Source of the DNA: Streptomyces sp. CBMA123
GTDB lineage: Bacteria > Actinomycetota > Actinomycetes > Streptomycetales > Streptomycetaceae
DNA: 57,262 nt
Assembly (NCBI RefSeq): GCF_014596465.1
Contig: NZ_MECK01000179.1
Span: 1-57,262, forward strand
Direction of reading: 5' to 3'
Both the position numbers and the translations under genes were made by a program. The notes below the pieces were generated by a model that searched no databases, had not been told where the DNA came from, and worked only from the letters and a program-made list of their open reading frames with translations. Shown here piece by piece: positions 8,121 through 16,396 of the stretch (position 1 is its first letter; the number at the start of each line of letters is the position of its first letter).

Positions 8121-9821
8121 TCAGCCGTGGCGGCGGATCTCCACCGTGCGGAACCGGTTGGCGACGAAGGCGCCGTCGCAGTAGGCCGAGTTGGCGGCCG
8201 GGTTGGCGCCGGTGCCGTGCAGGTCGGAGAAGGCGGCGGTCTGGTTGGGGTAGACGCCGCCGGTGAGGTTGAGCGACAGCGAGACGCCGGAGTCCAGCGC
8301 GGCCTCGACCAGCAGGGCCTCCACCTCGGGGGAGGTGGTGTAGCCGGAGGCCGTCATGGCGCCCTTCTCGCGGACCGTGGTGCGCAGCAGCTCCACGGCG
8401 GCGGCGGCGGACTCGACGGCGACGGCGAAGGAGACCGGGCCGAAGCACTCGGTGCGGAACACCGAGCGGTCGTCCGGCTTGTCGGCGTCCAGCTTGACCA
8501 GCGCCGGGGTGCGGAGCGTGGCGCCGGGGAAGTCCGGCGAGACCACCGCGCGCGGGGCGAGGGCGAGTTCGCCGTACTCGCCGCCGGCCGCGGCGGCCGA
8601 GCGCTGCAGCACGCCCGGGTTGACCACGGCGCCGAGGATGGCGGCGGCCCGGGCGTCGTCGGAGAGCAGGCCCTCGATGGCGGCGGCGAGGTCGGCGACC
8701 ACCTGGTCGAAGGACTTGTCGCCCTGGTCGGTGCCGATGCCGCCGCGCGGGATCAGCAGGTTCTGCGGGGTGGTGCACATCTGGCCGGTGTAGAGGGAGA
8801 GTGCGAAGGCCAGGTTGCCCAGCATGCCCTTGTAGTCGTCGGTGGAGTCGATCACCACCGCGTTCACGCCGGCCTTCTCGGTGTAGACCTGGGCCTGCTT
8901 CGCGTGCTCCTCCAGCCAGTCGCCGAAGGTGGTGGAGCCGGTGTAGTCGATCATCTTGATCTCGGGCCGTACGGCGAGCGTCTGGGCGACGGTGCCGCCC
9001 TCGTGCTCGGCGGCCAGGCAGACCAGGTTGGCGTCGAAGCCGGCTTCGGCGAGCACCTCGCGGGCGATCGCGACGGTCAGCGCGAGCGGCAGCACGGCCC
9101 TCGGGTGCGGCTTGACCAGCACCGGGTTGCCGGTGGCCAGCGAGGCGAACAGGCCGGGGTAGCCGTTCCAGGTGGGGAAGGTGTTGCAGCCGATCAGCAG
9201 GGCGAGGCCGCGCGGGACGACGGTGAACTGCTTGGTCATGACCAGCGGCTCGCGCTTGCCCTGGGGCTTGGTCCAGCCGGCCTGCTCGGGCAGCCGGGTC
9301 TGCTCGGCGTACGCGTAGGTGACGGCCTCCAGGCCGCGGTCCTGGGCGTGCGGGCCGCCGGCTTGGAAGGCCATGCCGTAGGCCTGGCCGGTGGTGTGCA
9401 TGACGGCCTGGGCGAACTCGTGCGAGCGGGCGTTGATCCGGTGCAGGATCTCCAGGCAGACGGCGGCGCGCTGCAGCGGCGAGGCGGCGGCCCAGCCGGG
9501 CCGGGCGGCGCTCAGCGCGGCGATCAGCGCGTCCGGCGCGGCGTGCGGGTACGTGATGCCCAGCTCGATGCCGTACGGGGAGGCCTCGCCGCCGACCTGG
9601 TCGCCGTCGCCGGGGTGGCCGTCGAGGACGAAGGGCTTGCCGAGCAGCGCGTCGAACGCGGCCTTGCCGTCCGCCGGGCCGCTCTCGCCGTAGGCCTTCG
9701 GGAACTCGGGGTACGGGGACCAGTAGTCGCGCTTCGCGGCGGCGGCGAGCGCGGCGTCCAGGGTGGCCTGGTGGCGCTCGACCAGCTCGCCGACGAAGGG
9801 GTGGGTGACCGCTGCGGACAT
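8121..9821 (-). CDS. paaN: Phenylacetate degradation protein PaaN (aldehyde dehydrogenase family)
   Basis: A 566-aa protein of the PaaN branch of the aldehyde dehydrogenase superfamily. It has the long N-terminus with RDYWSPYPEFPKAYG. The NAD-binding region includes IGCNTFPTWNGYPGLF and PVLVKPHP, followed by DYTGSTTFGDWLE. The catalytic Cys is in SLYTGQMCTTPQNLL, and RTECFGPVSFAVAVES lies near the C-terminus. In phenylacetate catabolism the aldehyde dehydrogenase step acts on the ring-opened aldehyde; the free-standing actinobacterial PaaN is usually assigned there by homology, and its exact reaction is less certain. No other paa genes are adjacent. A PaaR-type operator lies 43-57 nt upstream of the start and within the likely promoter spacer. 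Confidence 0.9.
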   Translation of the reverse strand: MSAAVTHPFVGELVERHQATLDAALAAAAKRDYWSPYPEFPKAYGESGPADGKAAFDALLGKPFVLDGHPGDGDQVGGEASPYGIELGITYPHAAPDALIAALSAARPGWAAASPLQRAAVCLEILHRINARSHEFAQAVMHTTGQAYGMAFQAGGPHAQDRGLEAVTYAYAEQTRLPEQAGWTKPQGKREPLVMTKQFTVVPRGLALLIGCNTFPTWNGYPGLFASLATGNPVLVKPHPRAVLPLALTVAIAREVLAEAGFDANLVCLAAEHEGGTVAQTLAVRPEIKMIDYTGSTTFGDWLEEHAKQAQVYTEKAGVNAVVIDSTDDYKGMLGNLAFALSLYTGQMCTTPQNLLIPRGGIGTDQGDKSFDQVVADLAAAIEGLLSDDARAAAILGAVVNPGVLQRSAAAAGGEYGELALAPRAVVSPDFPGATLRTPALVKLDADKPDDRSVFRTECFGPVSFAVAVESAAAAVELLRTTVREKGAMTASGYTTSPEVEALLVEAALDSGVSLSLNLTGGVYPNQTAAFSDLHGTGANPAANSAYCDGAFVANRFRTVEIRRHG

Positions 9822-9864
9822 CTGTGCGCTCCTCAGGGGGGAGGACGGGACACGTCACAGGGTA

Positions 9865-9878
9865 ACCGAACGATCGGT
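9865..9878 (-). promoter_or_regulatory. PaaR-type operator in the paaN promoter
   Basis: ACCGAACGATCGGT fits the palindromic core ACCGNNCGNNCGGT known for the TetR-family regulator PaaR of corynebacteria. On the minus strand it sits between TTGAGC and TACCCT, a candidate -35/-10 pair spaced 16 nt, so bound repressor would block paaN transcription. A 13/14 match lies upstream of bkdA. Confidence 0.7.
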
Positions 9879-9939
9879 CGGCTCAAGAGGGTGCAGGGAA
9901 CGGATTCCGGCCGGGGCGAGGGGGCGCGGAAAACGAAAG

Positions 9940-9966
9940 GGGGCGCGTCCTCGGTGGACGCGCCCC
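9940..9966 (-). terminator. Terminator after the mannosyltransferase-like gene
   Basis: GGGGCGCGTCC (9940-9950) and GGACGCGCCCC (9956-9966) form a perfect 11-bp stem with a 5-nt loop. On the minus strand it is followed by the T-rich tract CTTTCGTTTTCC, a classical intrinsic terminator. Confidence 0.8.
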
Positions 9967-9989
9967 TCTGCGGGCTTCGGAGTGCTGGT

Positions 9990-11258
9990 CTACGGCACGC
10001 CGAGCTCGAAGATCACGTACCCGGCGTACCAGCCCGAGGCGATCGCGCCCGTCCCCAGTACCGTCGCCAGCACCGGCCAGCTGAGCTTGCGCATCCCCAC
10101 CGCCAGCGCGATGAACAGCGGGAACGCCGGCAGCAGGTAGCGCGAGACGTTGCCGAAGATGCCCAGGCTGCCGAGCACCGAGACGATCGTGGCCAGGGTG
10201 TAGGCGGTCAGCACCAGCGGCGGGCGCAGCCGCACCAGCAGCACGATCAGCACCGGCAGGCTGAACACGATCAGGGTGGCCAGCAGATCCGGCACCGGGA
10301 AGGCGAACGGGTAGTCGCTGCGGCCCAGCAGTACCCCGCGGATCGCCTGCCAGGTGCCCTGGCCGCCGTCGAAGTAGTGCAGCCAGGCGTCGTGCTGGAT
10401 CCGGAAGTAGCCGCCCCACTCGCCGGTCCGCCAGCCCACCCAGGCCACGTAGCCGAGCAGGCCCAGCGGGGCCAGCAGCATCGCGGCCAGCGGGCGCAGC
10501 ACGCCGCTCTCCCGGCGGTACAGCTCGACCAGCGCGGCCAGGCCGACGGCGCCGATCAGCGCCGCCGCGGTCGGCCGGTTGAGCCCGGCGACCAGGGTGA
10601 CCGCCCCGGCCGCGACCCACTGCTTGGTCATCACGAAGTAGCAGGCCCAGGCGGCCAGCGCGACGAACAGCGAGTCCGAGTAGATCGCCCACTCGGCGCC
10701 CGAACCCGGGGCGATCGCCCAGATCCCGGCCGCGATCACGCCCGCCTTCGCGTGGCCGGACAGCTTCTCCACCACGGCGTAGATCCCGGCGGCGGCGAAC
10801 AGCGAGGCCAGCACCGAGACCAGCATCCCGGCGCCGTACAGGCCGAGGCCGGTGACGTCCGAGGTCAGCCGCATCATGCCGGGGTAGAGCGGGAAGAAGG
10901 CGGCCGAGTTCTGCTCGATGGTGAAGCCGGGCTGGCCGCCCGGGATCGGGATCAGCGCCGGGTGGTAGCCGAACTGGGCGACCTGCTGGTACCACCAGCC
11001 GTCCCAGCTGGCCGGCACGTCCCAGGGGTTGGCGCCGCCGCCGAACCGGGCCGGCTTCTTGGCGTAGTCGCCGGCGAAGGAGAGCAGCTTCATGAAGACG
11101 GTGAAGCCGACCAGCTTGAGCACCGCGTAGCACCACACGGCCGGGCCGAACCGCACCACCAGTGCCCGGGCGCGCTCCTGCCAGGTGCGCGGGGCGCCCG
11201 CCGGCTCCCCGCTGCGCTGGTCGGGCACGTCGGAGGAGACTGCCGGTATTGCGTTCAT
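9990..11258 (-). CDS. Polytopic membrane mannosyltransferase-like protein (PIG-V/GT-C type)
   Basis: A 422-aa integral membrane protein with around ten hydrophobic segments. The first extracytoplasmic loop contains SWDGWWYQQVAQFGYHP, and FTIEQNSAAFFPLYPGMM follows. These Asp/Trp and aromatic-Pro patterns are typical of GT-C fold, polyprenyl-phosphate-mannose-using transferases of the PIG-V/Mannosyl_trans2 type in actinobacteria. Substrate recognition cannot be deduced; cell-envelope or protein mannosylation is the likely role. The start is set at the ATG at 11258; an in-frame extension to 11456 would pass through the tandem repeats of the tetR promoter and is unlikely. The ribosome site is weak. 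It is divergent from tetR. Confidence 0.75.
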   Translation of the reverse strand: MNAIPAVSSDVPDQRSGEPAGAPRTWQERARALVVRFGPAVWCYAVLKLVGFTVFMKLLSFAGDYAKKPARFGGGANPWDVPASWDGWWYQQVAQFGYHPALIPIPGGQPGFTIEQNSAAFFPLYPGMMRLTSDVTGLGLYGAGMLVSVLASLFAAAGIYAVVEKLSGHAKAGVIAAGIWAIAPGSGAEWAIYSDSLFVALAAWACYFVMTKQWVAAGAVTLVAGLNRPTAAALIGAVGLAALVELYRRESGVLRPLAAMLLAPLGLLGYVAWVGWRTGEWGGYFRIQHDAWLHYFDGGQGTWQAIRGVLLGRSDYPFAFPVPDLLATLIVFSLPVLIVLLVRLRPPLVLTAYTLATIVSVLGSLGIFGNVSRYLLPAFPLFIALAVGMRKLSWPVLATVLGTGAIASGWYAGYVIFELGVP

Positions 11259-11342
11259 CAGCTGCGAACCCCAGGCTGCTGGACGTGGACGATCGTCCGC
11301 CGAGTCTAGGGCCTGGCCTCCGCGGCTGGTGTGGACCAGCTG

Positions 11343-11430
11343 GACCCGATCGCGTACGCCGTGGGCGGGCGGACCCGATCGCGTACGCCGTGGGCGGGCG
11401 GACCCGATCGCGTATGCCGTGGGGCGGCCG
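11343..11430. repeat. Three tandem 29-bp repeats in the tetR upstream region
   Basis: Units at 11343-11371 and 11372-11400 are identical and begin GACCCGATCGCGTACGCC. The third (11401-11430) differs by a C-to-T change and a small insertion. Each unit holds the palindromes CGATCG and GCGTACGC (GCGTATGC in the third). They end 14 nt before the tetR start codon and lie between two divergent genes. They could be stacked operator sites or a replication-slippage product. Confidence 0.85.
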
Positions 11431-11444
11431 GGGATACTCGGAGG

Positions 11445-12029
11445 ATGGCCGATCACACCACGCGCACCGCCTACACCGTCGAGTCACTGCTCGCGGTGAC
11501 CGTCGACGTGTTCAACGAGCGCGGATACGACGGCACCTCGATGGAGGATCTCTCCCGGGCGGCGGGGATCTCCAAGTCCTCGATCTACCACCACGTCCGC
11601 GGCAAGGAGGAGCTGCTGCGGCTGGCCGTCGGGCGGGCGCTGGACGGGCTGTTCGCGATCCTGGCCGAGCCGGCCGCGGTGACCGGCCCGGCGGTGGAGC
11701 GGCTGGAGCACGTGGTGCGGCGCACCGCGGAGGTGCTGCTGGCGGAGCTGCCGTACGTGACGCTGCTGCTGCGGGTGCGCGGCAACACGGCCACCGAGCT
11801 GTGGGCGCTGGAGCGTCGGCGGGACTTCGACCACCAGGTGGCGGAGCTGGTGCGGGCGGCCGTCGCGGACGGCGCGCTGCGCGGGGACGTGGAGCCGCGG
11901 CTGGCCACCCGGCTGCTGTTCGGGATGATCAACTCGATCGTGGAGTGGTACCGGCCGGGGCTGAAGGCGGCCGACGGGGTCGCGGACGCCGTGGTGCACC
12001 TGGCCTTCGACGGGTTGCGGGCCCGGTAG
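11445..12029 (+). CDS. TetR/AcrR family regulator, candidate PaaR-like regulator of paaN and bkd
   Basis: A 194-aa TetR protein. The N-terminal three-helix DNA-binding domain reads VFNERGYDGTSMEDLSRAAG, then ISKSSIYHHVRGKEEL. The all-helical C-terminal half would bind the effector and dimerise. The ATG at 11445 has GATACT 6 nt upstream and no spaced ribosome site, so the message may be leaderless. It sits between paaN and bkdABC, both of which carry ACCGAAC[A/G]ATCGGT operators. Corynebacterial PaaR, a TetR protein, binds the same core and responds to phenylacetyl-CoA. That this gene is the cognate regulator is inferred from position only. Confidence 0.88.
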   Translation: MADHTTRTAYTVESLLAVTVDVFNERGYDGTSMEDLSRAAGISKSSIYHHVRGKEELLRLAVGRALDGLFAILAEPAAVTGPAVERLEHVVRRTAEVLLAELPYVTLLLRVRGNTATELWALERRRDFDHQVAELVRAAVADGALRGDVEPRLATRLLFGMINSIVEWYRPGLKAADGVADAVVHLAFDGLRAR

Positions 12030-12030
12030 G

Positions 12031-12070
12031 CGGTCGGTCCGGCGGGCGGGCGGTCGGTCCGGCGGGCGGC
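12031..12070. repeat. Two tandem 20-bp GC-only repeats between convergent tetR and bkdR
   Basis: CGGTCGGTCCGGCGGGCGGG at 12031-12050 is repeated at 12051-12070 with one change at the last base. It fills most of the 55-nt gap between the two convergent stop codons. No conventional hairpin terminator is obvious here. Confidence 0.7.
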
Positions 12071-12084
12071 CGGGCCGGGGGCGG

Positions 12085-12546
12085 CTAGTCCGGGGGGACC
12101 TGGTCGGTCTCCTCGAACACCAGCATGGTCTGGGTGCCGAGCACCTGCGGGATGGACTGGATGCGGTTGAGCACCAGCTCCCGCAGGGCGTGGTTGTCGG
12201 CCGTGTGCACCAGCAGCAGGACGTCGAAGTCCCCGCCGACCAGGGCGATGTGGGCGACCCCGGGCAGTGCCAGCAACTGCTCCCGCACGGTGCGCCAGGA
12301 GTTCTGCACGATCTTCAGCGTGATGTACGCGGACGCGCCCTGACCTGCCCGTTCGTGGTCCACCCGGGCGGTGAAGCCGCGGATGATGCCGTCCTCGACC
12401 ATCCTGGAGATCCGGGCGTACGCATTGGCCCGGGACACGTGCACCCGCTCGGCCACCGAGCGGATCGAGGCGCGGCCGTCCTGCTGCAGCAGCCGCAGGA
12501 TCGACCGGTCGACCCGATCGAGTCTGGACATCTGTTCAGCCGACAT
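12085..12546 (-). CDS. bkdR: Lrp/AsnC family regulator BkdR
   Basis: A 153-aa Lrp-type regulator. Its winged-helix DNA-binding domain is LDRVDRSILRLLQQDGRASI, then VAERVHVSRANAYARISRMV. The RAM/ligand domain follows (ASAYITLKIV ... GVAHIALVGGDFDVLLLVHT). The ATG at 12546 is preceded by a purine-rich GGGTGGGG. An upstream in-frame extension to 12681 overlaps the bkdA operator region and is not supported. It is divergent from bkdABC, as in S. coelicolor, where BkdR controls the branched-chain keto-acid dehydrogenase genes and affects development. It probably senses a branched-chain amino acid and binds the 150-nt bkdR-bkdA gap. Confidence 0.88.
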   Translation of the reverse strand: MSAEQMSRLDRVDRSILRLLQQDGRASIRSVAERVHVSRANAYARISRMVEDGIIRGFTARVDHERAGQGASAYITLKIVQNSWRTVREQLLALPGVAHIALVGGDFDVLLLVHTADNHALRELVLNRIQSIPQVLGTQTMLVFEETDQVPPD

Positions 12547-12647
12547 GACCCCCCACCCTCGCCGATTGGACACACTGCCACCAGTCGACCGCCACCCGGG
12601 CCGAATGTCCACCACCTTGTCACGCTTCTGGTCAAGATGAACAGACG

Positions 12648-12661
12648 ACCGAACAATCGGT
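12648..12661 (+). promoter_or_regulatory. PaaR-type operator upstream of bkdA
   Basis: ACCGAACAATCGGT differs from the paaN operator (9865-9878) at one central base. It ends 34 nt before the bkdA ATG, and a possible weak promoter (TGAACA, 17 nt, TAGGGA) would enclose it. It implies that a TetR-type regulator acts here in addition to BkdR. Confidence 0.6.
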
Positions 12662-12695
12662 AGGGAGCCCCCGCCACCCATGGAGGTGCCCCGAG

Positions 12696-13835
12696 ATGAC
12701 CGTTCTCGACCACAGACACCACACCGGAGTGCCCGGCTGGATGCCCGGGGCGACCGCCCCGCGCACCGATCCGGCCCCGCTCCTCCCGGACGTCTCCCCC
12801 GTCCGGGTGCTCGGCACCCCCGCGCTGGAGAAGTACGACCCGGCGCTGCTGCGCGAGCTCTACCGGCGACTCGTCGTCGGCCGCCGCTACAACCAGCAGG
12901 CCACCACCCTGACCAAGCAGGGCCGGCTCGCCGTCTACCCGGCCTCCACCGGGCAGGAGGCCTGCCAGGTCGCCGCCGCCCTGGTGCTCGGCGAGGACGA
13001 CTGGCTGTTCCCCAGCTACCGCGACACCCTCGCGGTGGTCTCCCGCGGCGTCGACCCGCTGGAGGCGCTGACCCTGCTGCGCGGCGACGCCCACACCGGC
13101 TACGACCCCCGCGCCAGCCGGACCGCCCCGCTCTGCACCCCGCTCGGCACCCAGGCCCCGCACGCCGTCGGACTGGCCCACGCCGCCCGGCTGCGCGGCG
13201 AGCCGGTGGTCGCCCTCGCCCTGCTCGGCGACGGCGGCACCAGCGAGGGCGACTTCCACGAGGCGCTGAACTTCGCCGCCGTGCTGCGGGCGCCGGTCGT
13301 CTTCCTGGTGCAGAACAACGGCTACGCGATCTCCGTCCCGCTCAGCGCGCAGTCCGCCGCGCCCAGCCTCGCCCACAAGGCCGTCGGCTACGGCATGCCG
13401 GGCCGGCTGGTCGACGGCAACGACGCGCCCGCCGTGCACTCGGTGCTCACCGAGGCGGTCGAGCGCGCCCGCGGCGGCGACGGCCCGACCCTGGTCGAGG
13501 CGCTGACCTACCGGATCGAGGCCCACACCAACGCCGACGACGCCACCCGTTACCGCACCGAGCCCGAGGTGGACGCCTGGCGGGAGCACGACCCGATCCT
13601 GCTGATGGACCGCGCCCTGCGCGAACTGGGCATCCTGGATGACGAGTCGGTCCAGCGGGCGGCCGACGAGGCCGAGGCACTGGCAGCCCGGATGCGGGCC
13701 GAGTTCCACGCCGACCCGGAGCTGGACCCGATGGCCCTGTTCGCCCATGTCTACGCCGAGCCGACCCCGCAACTGCGGGAACAGGCAGCCCAGTTGGCAG
13801 CCGAGCTGGCCGCCGAAGCCGAGGTGCAGCACTGA
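12696..13835 (+). CDS. bkdA: Branched-chain alpha-keto acid dehydrogenase E1 alpha subunit
   Basis: A 379-aa thiamine-diphosphate-dependent E1 alpha. It has the thiamine-pyrophosphate motif LLGDGGTSEGDFHEALN ... VQNNGYAISVP (GDG about 26 residues before NN) and the substrate-region motif PASTGQEACQVAAALVLGED. With BkdB it oxidatively decarboxylates the keto acids of Val, Leu and Ile and passes the acyl group to BkdC. The products (isobutyryl-, isovaleryl- and 2-methylbutyryl-CoA) feed branched fatty acids and polyketide starters. GGAGG precedes the ATG. The stop codon overlaps the bkdB start by one base (TGATG), indicating translational coupling. Confidence 0.95.
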   Translation: MTVLDHRHHTGVPGWMPGATAPRTDPAPLLPDVSPVRVLGTPALEKYDPALLRELYRRLVVGRRYNQQATTLTKQGRLAVYPASTGQEACQVAAALVLGEDDWLFPSYRDTLAVVSRGVDPLEALTLLRGDAHTGYDPRASRTAPLCTPLGTQAPHAVGLAHAARLRGEPVVALALLGDGGTSEGDFHEALNFAAVLRAPVVFLVQNNGYAISVPLSAQSAAPSLAHKAVGYGMPGRLVDGNDAPAVHSVLTEAVERARGGDGPTLVEALTYRIEAHTNADDATRYRTEPEVDAWREHDPILLMDRALRELGILDDESVQRAADEAEALAARMRAEFHADPELDPMALFAHVYAEPTPQLREQAAQLAAELAAEAEVQH

Positions 13836-14881
13836 TGTCCACCGCCTCCCACCCGTCGCCCACCCCCACCCTTGGCGGCGCTGCTGCGCGGCACACCTCT
13901 GCTGTCCGCACCGCGTCGATGGCGCAGGCACTCAACTCCGCGCTGCGGGACGCCCTGCGGGAGGACCCGACCGTCCATGTGCTCGGCGAGGACGTCGGCG
14001 CGCTCGGCGGCGTCTTCCGGATCACCGACGGGCTCACCGCCGAGTTCGGCCCCGACCGCTGCCTGGACACCCCGCTCGCCGAGGCCGGCATCCTCGGCAC
14101 CGCGATCGGCATGGCGATGTACGGGCTGCGCCCGGTGGTCGAGATGCAGTTCGACGCCTTCGCCTACCCGGCGCTGGAGCAGCTGTTCTCGCACGTCGCC
14201 AAGATGCGCAACCGCACGGCCGGCAAGCTCCCGCTGCCGATCACCGTGCGCATCCCGTACGGCGGCGGCATCGGCGGCGTCGAGCACCACAGCGACGCCT
14301 CCGAGGCCTACTACGCCAGCACCCCCGGCCTGCACGTGGTCACCCCCGGGACGGTCGCCGACGCCTACGGGCTGCTGCGCGCCTCGATCGCCTCCGACGA
14401 CCCGGTGGTCTTCCTGGAGCCCAAGCGGCTCTACTGGGGCAAGGCCGGGTTCGACCCGACGGCGCCGGTCGAGCCGATCGGGAAGGCCGTCCTGCGGCGC
14501 ACCGGCACCTCCGCCGTGCTGATCACCTACGGCCCCTCGCTGCCGGTCTGCCTGGAGGCGGCCGAGGCGGCGCAGGCCGAGGGCTGGGACCTCGCGGTGC
14601 TCGACCTGCGCACCCTGGTGCCCTTCGACGACGAGACCGTCACCCGGCTGGTGCGCTCGCTCGGGCGGGCCGTGGTGGTGCACGAGGCGAGCGGCTTCGG
14701 CGGCACCGGCGCGGAGATCGCCGCCCGGATCACCGAGCGCTGCTTCCACCACCTGGCCGCGCCCGTCCTGCGGGTCACCGGCTTCGACATCCCGTACCCG
14801 CCGCCGATGCTGGAGCACCACCACCTGCCCGGAGTGGACCGGATCCTGGACGCGGTCGCCCGGCTGCAGTGGGAGGACTGA
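13835..14881 (+). CDS. bkdB: Branched-chain alpha-keto acid dehydrogenase E1 beta subunit
   Basis: A 348-aa transketolase-fold E1 beta. It has VHVLGEDVGALGGVFRITDG near the start, then RCLDTPLAEAGILGTAIGMA and RIPYGGGIGGVEHHSDASEA. Near the C-terminus VVVHEASGFGGTGAEIAARI is followed by GFDIPYPPPMLEHHHLP. These are hallmark E1 beta stretches that complete the active site with BkdA. The length is normal for the family. The start overlaps the bkdA stop and bkdC starts 2 nt after its stop, so the three genes form a tight operon. Confidence 0.95.
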   Translation: MSTASHPSPTPTLGGAAARHTSAVRTASMAQALNSALRDALREDPTVHVLGEDVGALGGVFRITDGLTAEFGPDRCLDTPLAEAGILGTAIGMAMYGLRPVVEMQFDAFAYPALEQLFSHVAKMRNRTAGKLPLPITVRIPYGGGIGGVEHHSDASEAYYASTPGLHVVTPGTVADAYGLLRASIASDDPVVFLEPKRLYWGKAGFDPTAPVEPIGKAVLRRTGTSAVLITYGPSLPVCLEAAEAAQAEGWDLAVLDLRTLVPFDDETVTRLVRSLGRAVVVHEASGFGGTGAEIAARITERCFHHLAAPVLRVTGFDIPYPPPMLEHHHLPGVDRILDAVARLQWED

Positions 14882-14883
14882 GG

Positions 14884-16269
14884 ATGATGCCCGTCGTACG
14901 GGAGTTCCGGCTGCCCGACCTCGGTGAGGGACTCACCGGGGCGGAGGTGGTGCGCTGGATGGTCGAGGTCGGCGAGGTGATCGCGGTCGACCAGCCGGTG
15001 GTGGAGGTGGAGACGGCCAAGGCCGTGGTGGAGGTGCCCTGCCCGTACGGCGGGGTGGTCACCGCGCGGTACGGCGCGGAGGGCGAGGAGATCGCCGTGG
15101 GCGCGCCGTTGGTGACGGTCGCGGTGGCTTCGGAGGGTTCCTCGGGGGGGTCCTCGGGGGGTGCTGCCGAGGTTCCGACCGCGCTGTCGGCGGAGGTCGA
15201 GCGGCCGTTGGTCGGATACGGGGTCGCCGAGAGCAAGGGCGGGCGGCGGCGTCGGGTGGGTGTTTCCGCTCCGGCTGCCGCTCCGGCGGCGGTCGCTGTC
15301 GCTCCTGCTGTGCCTGTTGTGCCTGCTGTGCCTGTCGCGCCTGCTGAGCCCGTCGCTCCTGCGGCTCCGGTCGTGGTGCCGGTGATCTCGCCGTTGGTGC
15401 GGCGGCTGGCCCGGGAGCAGGGGGTCGACCTGACCGCGCTCGCCGGGAGCGGGCCGGACGGGCTGATCATGCGGGCGGACGTCGAACGGGCGGTCGCGGC
15501 CAAGGTGGCCGCTCCGGTGGGTGCGGCTACGGTTCCGGGTGATGTCGCGGGTGCTGTCCCGGGTCTTGTGCCGGCCGGGGAGGACGGCGTCGTCCCGCTG
15601 CGCGGGCTGCGCAAGGCGGTGGCCGAGAAGCTCAGCCGCAGCCATCGGGAGATTCCCGCCGCGACCTGCTGGGTGGACGCGGACGCCACCGAACTGATGG
15701 CACTGCGGCGGCAGTTGAACGCCTCGCCGGGGCCGAAGGTGAGCGTGCTGGCGCTGCTCGCCCGGATCTGCACGGTGGCGCTGGCGCGCTTCCCCGAGCT
15801 CAACTCCAGTGTGACCGAGGACGGTTCGGGCATCATCCGGCATTCGGCGGTGCACCTGGGCTTCGCGGCGCAGGGGGAACGCGGACTGGTCGTCCCGGTG
15901 GTCCGGGACGCCCACACCCGCAGCACCGAGCAACTCGGCGAGGAGCTGGGCCGGTTGACCGAGGCGGCGCGCAGTGGATCGCTCACCCTGTCCGAACTGA
16001 CCGGCGGCACCTTCACGTTGAACAACTACGGGGTGTTCGGCGTGGACGGCTCCACCCCGATCCTCAACCACCCCGAGGCGGCGATGCTCGGGGTCGGCCG
16101 GATCGTGGCCAAACCCTGGGTGCACGGTGGGGAGTTGGCGGTGCGCGAGGTGACCCAGCTGTCGTTCACCTTCGACCACCGGGTCTGCGACGGCGGGACG
16201 GCGGGCGGGTTCCTGCGGTTCGTGGCGGACTGCGTCGAACAGCCGGGAATGCTGCTGCGGCAGCTGTGA
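14884..16269 (+). CDS. bkdC: Branched-chain alpha-keto acid dehydrogenase E2 (dihydrolipoyl acyltransferase)
   Basis: A 461-aa E2. The lipoyl domain (about residues 5-80) has the lipoylated Lys in VEVETAKAVVEVPCP. A mobile Ala/Pro/Val linker contains short APV repeats. The peripheral E1/E3-binding domain is SPLVRRLAREQGVDLTALAG, then DGLIMRADVERAV. The catalytic acyltransferase domain ends with the active-site motif FTFDHRVCDGGTAGGFL (the DHRxxDG family signature). The start is the ATG at 14884; the next codon but one also allows an ATG at 14887. No E3 gene follows, so a shared lipoamide dehydrogenase encoded elsewhere must serve the complex. Confidence 0.95.
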   Translation: MMPVVREFRLPDLGEGLTGAEVVRWMVEVGEVIAVDQPVVEVETAKAVVEVPCPYGGVVTARYGAEGEEIAVGAPLVTVAVASEGSSGGSSGGAAEVPTALSAEVERPLVGYGVAESKGGRRRRVGVSAPAAAPAAVAVAPAVPVVPAVPVAPAEPVAPAAPVVVPVISPLVRRLAREQGVDLTALAGSGPDGLIMRADVERAVAAKVAAPVGAATVPGDVAGAVPGLVPAGEDGVVPLRGLRKAVAEKLSRSHREIPAATCWVDADATELMALRRQLNASPGPKVSVLALLARICTVALARFPELNSSVTEDGSGIIRHSAVHLGFAAQGERGLVVPVVRDAHTRSTEQLGEELGRLTEAARSGSLTLSELTGGTFTLNNYGVFGVDGSTPILNHPEAAMLGVGRIVAKPWVHGGELAVREVTQLSFTFDHRVCDGGTAGGFLRFVADCVEQPGMLLRQL

Positions 16270-16396
16270 GCGGGCCGGAGCGGGACCGCTCCGAGCAGGG
16301 CGGGGTCGCCCTGGGTGTGCTGCTCGGCACTCAGGGCGACCACCGATCGAGTGAGAGTAGCGCGTTCCCGGGCCGGCCGTCCGGGCTTCGCGTGAT

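Noticed and set aside
11331..11444. GTG start for tetR giving 38 extra residues
   Set aside because: It would translate the 29-bp repeats in shifting frames, and there is no ribosome site; ATG at 11445 aligns with TetR N-termini.
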